Below, piece by piece: positions 8,860 to 17,008 of a stretch of 64,000 nucleotides of DNA. The translations under genes were made by a program, and so were the position numbers. The stretch lies in contig CAZLCS010000015.1 of the NCBI GenBank assembly GCA_964557955.1, positions 41,298 to 105,297 of the forward strand. Reading direction: 5' to 3'. The DNA is from JALOOX01 sp964557955. Its GTDB lineage: Bacteria > Desulfobacterota > Syntrophobacteria > Syntrophobacterales > Syntrophobacteraceae. How positions within the stretch are numbered: position 1 is the first letter of the stretch; every line of letters begins with the position of its first letter. The notes under the pieces are model-generated. The model was not told the origin of the DNA and ran no database searches. It was given only the letters and a program-made list of their open reading frames with translations.

Positions 8860-8907
8860 GGCGACCTCCAGTTCTCCATCTCGGCACTGGGCAAGGACCT
8901 GGATCTA

Positions 8908-9300
8908 TCAGCCGCTCTTTTCCTGAAAGCTCCTGACCGGCACAGGGAGAATTTCAGCGGCTTTCGCAAGAGCTTCACGCTCCACCAGCTCGAACCATTT
9001 GAGATAGCTCTCCGTCAGCTGGCGTCCAAATTCGGTGAGCTGACAACCTTCCCTTCGGTTGCTGTTCTGGGCAATCAATTTGATGCCGAGGACCTCTTCG
9101 CTCTTCCTGATCTTTCCCCAGGCTGCACGATAGGACATCCCCATGTCAACCGCCGCCTTCCTGAGGGAGCCGAACCGATCCACCTTTTTCAGGAGGAGTG
9201 CCCGGCCGAGCCCGAAGCCCAGCCCTTCTCCGGCCTCGAGCCAGAGATGGAGCCTGACGGTCGGTTTCTCGCCTGGATGGCTGTCTCGTTTCAGGCTCAT
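8908..9300 (-). CDS. ModE-type winged-helix regulator without the molybdate-binding domain
   Basis: A 130-residue protein matching the N-terminal DNA-binding half of ModE (LysR-like winged helix). It shows the LLKKVDRFGSLRKAAVDMG and SYRAAWGKI segments followed by GCQLTEFG. Full ModE has a C-terminal pair of molybdate-binding (MOP/TOBE) domains; these are absent, so the protein ends soon after the helix-turn-helix. Such short forms are common in anaerobes and may respond to another ligand. It starts 12 bp after the FmdE/molybdopterin fusion gene, so it probably regulates molybdenum or tungsten cofactor functions. The W/Mo-enzyme gene at 1-807 is a possible target. Confidence 0.85.
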   Translation of the reverse strand: MSLKRDSHPGEKPTVRLHLWLEAGEGLGFGLGRALLLKKVDRFGSLRKAAVDMGMSYRAAWGKIRKSEEVLGIKLIAQNSNRREGCQLTEFGRQLTESYLKWFELVEREALAKAAEILPVPVRSFQEKSG

Positions 9301-9312
9301 CCTTGTACTATT

Positions 9313-10947
9313 CTACCCGCCAAAAGGGCATTTGGGAAACGTGCAGGTCTTGCAGCCGAGGCAGAATGCACCATGCCCCATCTGGGCCAAATCACGCCTT
9401 GAAATCCGAGTGCCGGCCAGTACACGCGGCAGCAGCAGATCGAAGCCGGTTCTCTTGAAATAGAGAGCGCAGGCCGGTACTCCCATCACTTGAGCACTCC
9501 CGATGCGGGCAAGGAGGATCATGGCTCCGGGAATGATAGGCGTGCCGTAGAGCACCTCAGTGGCTCCGGCGTCCAGAAGCGCCTGCCGGGTCACGTCATC
9601 GGGATCGACCGAGAGACCCGCCGTCGTGATCAGCAGGTCAGCCCCCGCAGCCAGGAGCTCCTGAACACCTCCGGAAATAGCTTCCCGTTCGTCCGGTGCG
9701 ATGAAGGTCTTCACGACTTCGCAACCGAACTTCTCCACCTTGGCACGGATGATGGGGATGAATCGATCCTCAACCAAGCCCTGGAAGACTTCGCTTCCCG
9801 TAACCAGGATTCCGACGCGTGCCCGGCGCAGGGGGAGTACCCGAAATAGGGGAGATTCCCGCACCACTCCCATGGCCCTGTCGAAGTCCTGCCTGGGCAG
9901 CAGGAGCGGAATGGCCCGGGTGGCCGCGACGTCCCGCCCCCGGGTTGCCAGGGTGCAGGTCTTGCGACTGGCGCACATGACTCCGGGAACCATGTTGAAG
10001 GTCTCAAGCCGTTCGACGTCCACTACCAGCAGTCCGTCACGATCGGCCTTGAGGTTGATCTTGCCTTCCCGCGGCGGCTCCTCGAAGGTTATGCCTTCTC
10101 CGGCCATAGCCTTGGCAAAGGCGACGGCAGCCACGTCCTCGTGGACCCAGCCCGGGGGAATCTCGTTCATCTCCTGCACGTAGACCGTGTGCCTTCCCAT
10201 CTGCTGCAGCCGGCAGACATCTCCCGCTGTGATCTTCTGGCCCCGTTTGAATGCGGGGCCCTTGGCGGTGCCTGGCTCTATGAGTGTCATGTCATGAAGC
10301 ACCGTGTGTCCGACCGCCTCCTCTGCGGCCAAAGTTCGGAGTCCTGCATCGGGTTTCTCGAGGTTTATGTCCGAGGGCTGAATCACATATGGAGCTTCTC
10401 CCTGGCAGCCCCTGCAAACGGGTCCATCACGCTGAGGATAGGGTTCTCCGCACAGGACGCAGCAGGCGATCTTTCCCTTGCTTCTCTTCTTCAATAAATG
10501 GGGTTGCAGCCTGACCGCCTGAACACCATACAGACCCCTTCCCGCCTCCCTGATCTGAGCCAGGAGCAGCTGGCTGTCCTGCTCTTTCTTTGGCTTGAGC
10601 TTGAAAAGCCACGTCTTGATCTCGGACCACGATTCGAGCTGATGAGGGTCCACGTAAATGCGAATCCCTTCTCCTCCATATTTTTCATAGAGGGCGAGTG
10701 CAAACCGACCCAGGTTGATGACTTTCAGCCATCCGTTTCCAACGGTGCATGGAGTGAGGAGCTGAATGGCATCGGGCAGACACTGGGTCGTCTCGCTGAC
10801 GGCATCGAGCAGGATATCCCGGCCCATTTTGCTCAGGGCCAAATCCACCATGAAGCCGCCGAGAATCAGGCCGGGTGCGGCATACCCATGAAAAGACTTC
10901 ACAATGTCCAAAAACTCATCGAAAGGATAATCGCCTATTCGCTCCAT
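9313..10947 (-). CDS. FmdE-like / zinc-ribbon / molybdopterin-binding fusion protein
   Basis: A 544-residue fusion. Residues 1-150 look like the FmdE family found with formylmethanofuran dehydrogenase (SFHGYAAPGLILGG, TPCTVGNGWLKV). A zinc ribbon follows (Cys163-x2-Cys166 and Cys178-x2-Cys181). Next is a MoeA-like N-terminal segment (EEAVGHTVLHDMTLIEPG) and a MoaB/Mog-type molybdopterin-binding domain (about 375-510: GILVTGSEV, TTAGLSVDPDD, GAMILLA). The end carries a cysteine cluster CLGCKTCTFPKCPFGG. It likely acts in maturing or inserting pyranopterin cofactors into Mo/W enzymes; that is inference from domains. It is first in a minus-strand group with the ModE-like regulator. Confidence 0.87.
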   Translation of the reverse strand: MERIGDYPFDEFLDIVKSFHGYAAPGLILGGFMVDLALSKMGRDILLDAVSETTQCLPDAIQLLTPCTVGNGWLKVINLGRFALALYEKYGGEGIRIYVDPHQLESWSEIKTWLFKLKPKKEQDSQLLLAQIREAGRGLYGVQAVRLQPHLLKKRSKGKIACCVLCGEPYPQRDGPVCRGCQGEAPYVIQPSDINLEKPDAGLRTLAAEEAVGHTVLHDMTLIEPGTAKGPAFKRGQKITAGDVCRLQQMGRHTVYVQEMNEIPPGWVHEDVAAVAFAKAMAGEGITFEEPPREGKINLKADRDGLLVVDVERLETFNMVPGVMCASRKTCTLATRGRDVAATRAIPLLLPRQDFDRAMGVVRESPLFRVLPLRRARVGILVTGSEVFQGLVEDRFIPIIRAKVEKFGCEVVKTFIAPDEREAISGGVQELLAAGADLLITTAGLSVDPDDVTRQALLDAGATEVLYGTPIIPGAMILLARIGSAQVMGVPACALYFKRTGFDLLLPRVLAGTRISRRDLAQMGHGAFCLGCKTCTFPKCPFGG

Positions 10948-11197
10948 TCAGATCGCCTCAGATCTCTCTTTTGATGAAATGCCACGGGCGAAGACACCTG
11001 AAGGTCGTCCCTCCCGGCCGCACACAACTGTGACGTGAATTCAAACCTGACCCTCAAATGTGTGTCTACAGCCTCTTCTTCTCCAACTCTTTGATTATGT
11101 CACTTCTACCATAAACCTGGGAGTTGCTCCAGAGCAGGCGGCCAGATTCTGAAGCGAGTCATTCGGCGCACCTTCGGACCCCCGGAGGATGAAACAA

Positions 11198-12211
11198 TTA
11201 GGTCTCGTCCAGGATCCAATGGGGTGGATAATGCGTATTGGGAAATATCTGCCTGGCTTCCTGGAGCATTTCACTCCATTCCTGCCTCTGGTAACGTTTG
11301 GAGAGATGAAACAACACCAGTTTTCCCGCATTGGCCCGTTGGGCAAGGGTTGCAGACTGCACCGTGGTCATGTGGAAGGTCTTGCGGGCCAAATCCCGAT
11401 GCGCATGCCGATACTGCCCTTCGCAGATGATGATTCCACAGCCTTGAAGAATGTCCGAGAGCCGATCAAGGGCGCGTTCGTCCAGAATGAAATCCGTCAG
11501 GTAGGCCAGGGATTCCCCCGGTGACTCGATGATCAGGTGGCTCCTGAGCTCTTCGACGGGGTAGGTGGTTCCGTCGATGATCAGGGTGTCCGCACCACCG
11601 CTGGAAAGGTCCTTCAGTTGTCTCAACCATGGTCCTGGACGGAGGCACAGAGAAGCGAGCCGCGACGTGTCGATGTTTCGCCGAGTCTTTTCGCGTACCA
11701 CATAGGCCAGCGTCGGCGTCCGGTGCTCCATGGCAATGGCTTCCAGGCTGAATGCCGCCCCCTCGAGGACGGTCTTTTCGTACGAGCTGGTGAGTTCTTC
11801 ATGCGCAACGGAGAACGCTTCATGAAGCTCGAATCGGGTGGTTTGGACCCTATTCGGGTGGATGTCCGAAACGAGCCAGGTTGCCCTCATGCCCTCATGG
11901 AGGTTCCACAGAAACCCTTGGAACCGGTGGCCCATGATGCGTGCCGTCTCGGGGGGGCCCCAGATACGATTCGGTTTCATGGCGCGGTTGAAATTGACAC
12001 GGAAAAAAGCATCGAATCCCCCCACATGATCCATGTGAAGGTGTGAGAAAAAAAGATGGTCCACAGTCTGGATTTCTGCAACGGAAAGCTTCGCCAGGCA
12101 GCCTTCGCCGCAGTCAAACAGGAGCCGTTCCAGGGTTTGACCGCTGTCGATCCAGACCAGCAGCGCATTGTCACTGCCGGGGGCCCCCAGGATACGGAAG
12201 CCGATGCTCAT
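11198..12211 (-). CDS. metallo-beta-lactamase-fold hydrolase, RNase Z-like
   Basis: A 337-residue metallohydrolase with the dinuclear zinc motif HLHMDH at 57-62 in SHLHMDHVGG. Later zinc ligands are probably His168-type in AMEHRTPTLAY, Asp in YLTDF and His in LVLFHLSKRY. The AxDT-like and SKRY features resemble tRNase Z and its relatives, which trim tRNA 3' ends. However, the start (MSIGFRILGAPGSDNALLVW) and the lack of a clear exosite arm make a general RNase Z-like enzyme a safer call. It is cytoplasmic. The Cys-repeat gene lies 153 bp upstream on the same strand. Confidence 0.85.
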   Translation of the reverse strand: MSIGFRILGAPGSDNALLVWIDSGQTLERLLFDCGEGCLAKLSVAEIQTVDHLFFSHLHMDHVGGFDAFFRVNFNRAMKPNRIWGPPETARIMGHRFQGFLWNLHEGMRATWLVSDIHPNRVQTTRFELHEAFSVAHEELTSSYEKTVLEGAAFSLEAIAMEHRTPTLAYVVREKTRRNIDTSRLASLCLRPGPWLRQLKDLSSGGADTLIIDGTTYPVEELRSHLIIESPGESLAYLTDFILDERALDRLSDILQGCGIIICEGQYRHAHRDLARKTFHMTTVQSATLAQRANAGKLVLFHLSKRYQRQEWSEMLQEARQIFPNTHYPPHWILDET

Positions 12212-12364
12212 GCCATGTGCTGCCTTTCATGCAGATGAAGACCTTCCGGCTGGCTCGTGCAATGTGCGAAACCCCGGAATGCCGGCCGGTCCGGGTCCCG
12301 CTCAGACTGCCACGGCACGCACTCCCAATGGACCGGTCTGATTCGGCATTTTGACAGTTTCATC

Positions 12365-12682
12365 TCATTTTCTTGTACAATGAGCTCGGGCCAGCAGCGG
12401 GCTCCTCCCCAGCCTAAAGCTCCAAAGGGCGCATTCCACAGAAGGACAGTTCTGTACTTCCGCGCGGGATCCCGTGACACAATCGAGGCATTTCTTCCTT
12501 ATGACAGAATAAAGATCGTCGTTCCTGGCGCCGGCTTCCCCGAATCGAAAGCGGAACAATGGACACCGCTCGGAAGTGCACACGACGACTTCCTGCTTGC
12601 GGTCTTCGCAGCACCACAGGCAATGCTCACGAATTGCCCGCTGCGGCAGCCAGGTAAGCTGTCTTGGTGATCTCGCCTTCAT
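12365..12682 (-). CDS. small protein with two four-cysteine repeats
   Basis: A 105-residue protein built of two copies of one motif, C-x2-C-x10-C-x4-C. The first uses Cys21, 24, 35 and 40; the second uses Cys65, 68, 79 and 84. Each copy ends in a similar aromatic/basic tail (PLFRFRFG and ALWSFRLG). The exact spacing in both copies strongly supports a real coding region with two metal (zinc) sites made by duplication. No function is known to me; nucleic-acid or protein binding would be typical. The upstream region has only a weak AAGGG ribosome site, so the start is less certain than the frame. Confidence 0.72.
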   Translation of the reverse strand: MKARSPRQLTWLPQRAIREHCLWCCEDRKQEVVVCTSERCPLFRFRFGEAGARNDDLYSVIRKKCLDCVTGSRAEVQNCPSVECALWSFRLGRSPLLARAHCTRK

Positions 12683-13278
12683 GCCCTTTTCTTTGCTGTA
12701 TCCAATCTTTCAATGCGCCTTTTCCAGATCAGCCCGTTGATCAGCAGCGGCCTGGCGCGCTACCGGCCATGCCTCCCGGATGACAATGCAGGGATCTTTG
12801 TCTCCAGGGTCTACGGGAAGGACCGAAAACTCTCGACCGTGAAAATATCACAGATCAATGGTGATGTAATTCACTGAAATGTCTTTTCATCCATGACATC
12901 CTGCGTCCATCGTTGAGGACGAGCTCAATTCAGGATCTACAACCGTAGCGATCCGTTCCCTCGGGATCCATCCCGACAATTCGATGGCGACCATTCTGGA
13001 CATATATTTGCGCACATTCAGCGGTGAATGGCCTCTGCGCACGCTCAGCGGAGCGTGAAATCAAGATGAAAGGAGGTTCAGGTTTCCATGCACCGGAGAC
13101 GCAGCGGTCGGCCAGCATCCGCAGGATGACCGTGCCGGTCGCAGCGGCCCGCCTGGCGGTGAGTCCCAGAGCAGTAGGTGACCGGTTTGGACCAACAGCC
13201 GGGATGGGACGGTGAGAAGACATCGGTCAGGCTGAGGATGGAATCGAATCGCATTTTTGAATGAAAAGGAGTCTGAAG
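12683..13278. other. intergenic region before the M4 protease
   Basis: About 600 bp with no supported gene. Short open frames on both strands lack recognisable sequence or start signals. An AAAGGAGG stretch near 13070 precedes only a 13-codon frame. Nothing else stands out. Confidence 0.5.
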
Positions 13279-14322
13279 ATGACAACAGCAAGGAAAGCCA
13301 GGGCCGGTTTTATTCCCCCCTTTGTATTGGAATCCCTCGCTTTGTCCGACGTAGAAGAGGCGCGGCTGAGTATTCATGACAGTCTGCAAAGCAGGGGGAA
13401 GAGAGGCGAAAAAGAAATCAGTATGAGCGTGTTCGCCGTACCGACGCCGGTGCCGGCAGGTGCAGCGGCGCGTCAGGTGTACGACTGCCAGAATAAATGG
13501 CAGCTTCGGGTTAAGCTGGTGCGCGGGGAGGGGGACCCCGCCCATGCAGATGCTGTCGTCAACAAGGTTTATGAATATGCCGGTCTGGTGAAGGAGTATT
13601 TCAAGAATCCCCCATTTCAGCGCAACTCCATCGATAATCTGGGCATGAACCTGATTCTCAATGTCCACTATGGCCTCAAGTACATGAACGCCTTCTGGGA
13701 CGGCGACGAAATGACCTTTGGTGATGGCGACGGGGTGATCTTCTCCAGTTTTGCAGATTCGCTCGATGTCGTGGCGCATGAGCTGGCTCACGGCGTCACG
13801 CAATTCACTGCAAACCTGGAGTATTACAGTCAATCCGGGGCCTTGAACGAACATTTCTCGGACGTGTTCGGCACAGCGATCACCCAGGCGGCGATGAAAC
13901 AGGATGCCGGCTCAGCCGACTGGTTGATTGGGGATGAAATCATGGGTCCCCAGCTCTACGGAGAGGCATTGCGCTCCATGAGGGAGCCGGGCACCGCTTA
14001 CGACAATGCGCTGTTGGGTAAAGACCCTCAACCCGCCCACATGAAAGAATACTATACGGGGACGGGTGACAACCAGGGGGTTCACATCAACAGCGGCATT
14101 CCCAACAAGGCCTTTTATCTCACTGCCATGGAAATCGGAACGGATAGCGCCGCTCTCATCTGGTATACTGCTCTCGGAAAGCTTTGGCCGACCGCAAAGT
14201 TCAACGATGCGGTGAAGGTCATCGTCGACTCGACGAGGATCTTGGTGAGAGACAAAAAGGTCCCGTTGGGAGCGACTCAAAGAGTCAGGGCTGCATTCAA
14301 GGCGGTGGGACTTCCCACTTGA
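13279..14322 (+). CDS. protealysin-like M4 (thermolysin family) metalloprotease
   Basis: A 347-residue zinc protease without a signal peptide. Residues 1-45 form a short propeptide with the IPPF motif (12-15) typical of protealysin-type precursors. The catalytic domain has HELAH at 167-171 and the third zinc ligand Glu191 in GALNEHFSD, 20 residues on, as in thermolysin. His269 in GVHINSGIPN is the transition-state histidine. The ATG at 13279 follows AAGGAG by 8 nt and is preferred over the ATG at 13261. Length matches protealysin (about 341 residues) rather than long exported thermolysins. The emfourin-like gene 258 bp downstream supports this subfamily. Family members act inside the cell or are released without a Sec signal. 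Confidence 0.93.
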   Translation: MTTARKARAGFIPPFVLESLALSDVEEARLSIHDSLQSRGKRGEKEISMSVFAVPTPVPAGAAARQVYDCQNKWQLRVKLVRGEGDPAHADAVVNKVYEYAGLVKEYFKNPPFQRNSIDNLGMNLILNVHYGLKYMNAFWDGDEMTFGDGDGVIFSSFADSLDVVAHELAHGVTQFTANLEYYSQSGALNEHFSDVFGTAITQAAMKQDAGSADWLIGDEIMGPQLYGEALRSMREPGTAYDNALLGKDPQPAHMKEYYTGTGDNQGVHINSGIPNKAFYLTAMEIGTDSAALIWYTALGKLWPTAKFNDAVKVIVDSTRILVRDKKVPLGATQRVRAAFKAVGLPT

Positions 14323-14580
14323 TGCAGAGACACCGATTGTCCGTTTGGCACATGGACCCCCAGCCAGAGCGAGGGGTGATCTCGAAAATGGGCAGACCGT
14401 GACTACAGGTCAATATGAAAGTCTGTATGACCCCCACCAGTTGTGGTGCGAGCATCGCGGTGCCCGCGCCACAACTGAAATGCAATGAGGCGATACAGCT
14501 GTTCATTGAAAGAGCCGCCGGCTCCGGACAACGGTTCCACCGTCACCGGGGTTTCACAGCTTTGGAGGTCATGGGGGTGA

Positions 14581-14898
14581 ATGATGCGCATACAATTTGA
14601 GTGGTCTGGTGGATATGCCAATCTGAATATCCAGTTGCACGTGGATTCTGACGAGCTCCCCCCGGACCTGTCCGAGAGACTGGTCCAGACGATCAGGGAA
14701 TCCAGGTTCTTTGAACTGCAACCGAAGGAAGTGCAAGCCAGGGGCTTCGGTCCACCTGATGTGTTCACCTACCGGATTTCGTTGACCGATGCGGGTTTGA
14801 CGAACACTCTGGTCTGCAATGACGTCACCGCGCCGGAATCCCTTCAACCGCTTCTTGCGTTGTTGCGTGACCTTGCTCTGCAGCAGAGACAGGACTGA
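14581..14898 (+). CDS. emfourin-like inhibitor of the adjacent M4 protease
   Basis: A 105-residue protein resembling emfourin (M4in), the proteinaceous inhibitor encoded beside protealysin-like proteases. It has the SGGYANL segment near the N-terminus, the DELPPDL turn, an SRFFEL segment, and a C-terminal PESLQPLLALLRDL helix. It would bind the protease active-site region and hold it inactive in the cytoplasm. The start may be ATG 14581 or the adjacent ATG 14584; GGGGGTG lies just upstream. The assignment rests on these short motifs, the size and the neighbour, so it is good but not proven. Confidence 0.75.
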   Translation: MMRIQFEWSGGYANLNIQLHVDSDELPPDLSERLVQTIRESRFFELQPKEVQARGFGPPDVFTYRISLTDAGLTNTLVCNDVTAPESLQPLLALLRDLALQQRQD

Positions 14899-14950
14899 AG
14901 GCCCACGGCCCGTGCGACAGCCACACCCTGGAGTTGATAGGGGGAGGGGA

Positions 14951-16360
14951 TCACGTCCGCTCAAACCGAGCCTGGAAGAAACGCAGATATTTGGGCTCAT
15001 AGACCATTCGAAGACCGGTGGCTTGATCGCGCTTCCACCAGACCTCTTCGATGGCCTCGGCGGTCACGTCCATGTGAGCCTGTGTGTAAACCCGCCGAGG
15101 AATGGCGACCCGCACGAGCTCCAGTCTGGGGTAGCGATGCTGCCCGGTTTCGGGGTCACGGCCTGCCGAAACGACTCCTCTCTCCATGGTTCTGACGCCG
15201 GCCTCGATATAGATGTCCGCCGCCAGCGCCTGGGCGGGAAACTCATCCTGGGGAATGTGCGGATAGAAGCTTCTGGCATCGATGAAGACGGCATGTCCCC
15301 CAATGGGAAGCACGAGGGGGATCCCCCAGTCCGCCAGCTTGTGCCCCAGATACTCCACCTGCCCCACTCGGGCGCGGATATGGTCGTCATCCACCGATTC
15401 CTCGATACCGACTGCCATCGCCTCCATGTCCCGGCCTGCCAGTCCACCGTAGGTGTGGAGACCTTCAAAGACGACCACCAGGTTTCGAGCTTCGTCGAAT
15501 TTCTCCTGATCGTTGACGGCCAGCCATCCTCCGATATTGACCAGGGTGTCTTTCTTGGCGCTCATCCAGCAGCCGTCGGTGTACGAGCAGAATTCCAGAA
15601 GGATCTCGGCGACGGATTTGTGTCCGAAGCCTTCCTCACGCTGCTGGATGAAATACGCGTTCTCGATGGCCCGTGTGGCGTCAAGCAGGAGACGAATTCC
15701 ATGGCGGTCACAAAGGCTCCGAAGCTCCCTGGCGTTCTGCATCGAAACCGGCTGCCCTCCAGCCATGTTCACCGTAGCTCCCAGGCTCACGTAGGGAATG
15801 CGGTCGCTCCCCACTTTGCGGATCAGGTCTTCGAGCTTCTGCAAATCCACGTTCCCTTTGAAAGGGTGCTGACTCGAAGGATCATGGGCCTCATCCACAA
15901 TCACGTCCACGAAGGTGCCGCCTGCCATCTCCTGATGAAGGCGGGTGGTCGTGAAGTACATGTTTCCAGGGACGAAGTCGCCTGGCCTGATATACATTCT
16001 GGCGATGAGATGCTCGGCGCCCCGGCCCTGGTGTGTGGGAACCACATATCGGTACCCGTAATGCTTCTGAACGTTGGCTTCGAGATGGTAGAAATTGCGG
16101 CTCCCCGCATAGGCCTCATCTCCGAGCATGAGCCCGGCCCACTGACGGTCGCTCATGGCCGAGGTGCCCGAATCCGTCAGAAGGTCGATGTAGACATCCT
16201 CCGAGCGAAGGAGAAACGTATTGTAGCCGGCCTCCCTCATGCACCTTTCACGGTACTCCCGGGTTGTCCATTTTGTCGGCTCGACCATTTTCACCTTCCA
16301 CGGTTCGGCCCAGGATCTCTTCGTTGCGTCCCGCATCCGGACGCGCCCCAGCTCAGTCAT
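14951..16360 (-). CDS. tpl: tyrosine phenol-lyase (beta-eliminating lyase)
   Basis: A 469-residue PLP enzyme of the tryptophanase/tyrosine phenol-lyase family. It splits L-tyrosine into phenol, pyruvate and ammonia. Lys270 in MSAKKD is the PLP lysine. Two residues that separate the two activities favour tyrosine: Thr137 in YFTTTR (Asp in tryptophanase) and Arg394 in MERG (Ile/Val in tryptophanase). Their spacing to Lys270 (133 and 124) equals that in Citrobacter tyrosine phenol-lyase. The ATG at 16360 follows GGGAGGAG; an ATG 24 bp further upstream has no ribosome site. The gene stands alone, convergent with the emfourin gene. It could let the cell use tyrosine as carbon and nitrogen source. 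Confidence 0.9.
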   Translation of the reverse strand: MTELGRVRMRDATKRSWAEPWKVKMVEPTKWTTREYRERCMREAGYNTFLLRSEDVYIDLLTDSGTSAMSDRQWAGLMLGDEAYAGSRNFYHLEANVQKHYGYRYVVPTHQGRGAEHLIARMYIRPGDFVPGNMYFTTTRLHQEMAGGTFVDVIVDEAHDPSSQHPFKGNVDLQKLEDLIRKVGSDRIPYVSLGATVNMAGGQPVSMQNARELRSLCDRHGIRLLLDATRAIENAYFIQQREEGFGHKSVAEILLEFCSYTDGCWMSAKKDTLVNIGGWLAVNDQEKFDEARNLVVVFEGLHTYGGLAGRDMEAMAVGIEESVDDDHIRARVGQVEYLGHKLADWGIPLVLPIGGHAVFIDARSFYPHIPQDEFPAQALAADIYIEAGVRTMERGVVSAGRDPETGQHRYPRLELVRVAIPRRVYTQAHMDVTAEAIEEVWWKRDQATGLRMVYEPKYLRFFQARFERT

Positions 16361-16608
16361 GGTACGGCTCCTCCCGCGTCTCATCTTTCAAGGCTCGTTC
16401 CCTTCATGCGCCGGCCCACTCCTGGGAGTCCGGGACTTCCGGGGGCGGGCAGGCCATTCCCCTCAGTGGCCGTCACGGCGGCTTCCGTGAGTCCATCCGA
16501 CGAGGCCTGTTGCTCATACTTCTTATTCTAAGCAGCAGATCGGACTCCGAAACCCGCAAAGGGAATAAAACCACCGGCCTGCGCCAATGGAGCGTGGTTA
16601 CGCAGCGG

Positions 16609-16650
16609 CTCGGGACTTCGAAGGTGAATCTCGGGACTTCGAAGGTGAAT
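16609..16650. repeat. perfect 21-bp tandem duplication
   Basis: Two identical adjacent 21-bp units (16609-16629 and 16630-16650), each beginning CTCGGGACTTCGAAGG. They lie in the 650-bp region between the tyrosine phenol-lyase gene and the first secreted paralogue. No function is evident. Confidence 0.85.
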
Positions 16651-16690
16651 CGCCGGACGTCGCCATGAGAGATCTCTGCAGAATGATGAC

Positions 16691-16718
16691 AATTGATCAT
16701 CGGGCATGGGCGATCATA
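16691..16718. promoter_or_regulatory. paired GATCAT boxes upstream of secreted paralogue A
   Basis: TTGATCAT and GCGATCAT are spaced about 20 bp apart. The same two octamers occur upstream of paralogue B near 18995-19009. A shared regulator is a guess from this recurrence. Confidence 0.3.
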
Positions 16719-16893
16719 CTACCCTGGCAAATACTCCATTTCCCACATTGTGCGCTCCGGTTGCGGATTTATCGTATAGGCAACTGAGTACTCGATGTCT
16801 CGAATCCAAGTTAAATTACGCATCACATGGCTGGGGAGAGCGGTGCACAACCATTCAGGTTCGTTCCAGTGAAAACAAGAAAATACACAGGAT

Positions 16894-16923
16894 TTGTGAC
16901 GCTTTCTCCCTTTGAACTATATT
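16894..16923 (+). promoter_or_regulatory. sigma-70-type promoter for secreted paralogue A
   Basis: TTGTGA (16894-16899), an 18-bp spacer and TATATT (16918-16923). Transcription would begin near 16930, about 80 nt before the ATG at 17009. Confidence 0.45.
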
Positions 16924-17008
16924 ACGTCTTAAGCAGTAGTTAGTTTGGGATGAGTGGACGAACCAGCCAACGGACGAAAGACGAAAGATGAACATCAGGG
17001 GGATCATC

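Noticed and set aside
12351..12381. TTGACA and TACAAT boxes on the plus strand
   Set aside because: Spacing is 19 bp, and downstream lies only the antisense of the Cys-repeat gene; likely chance in an AT-richer patch.
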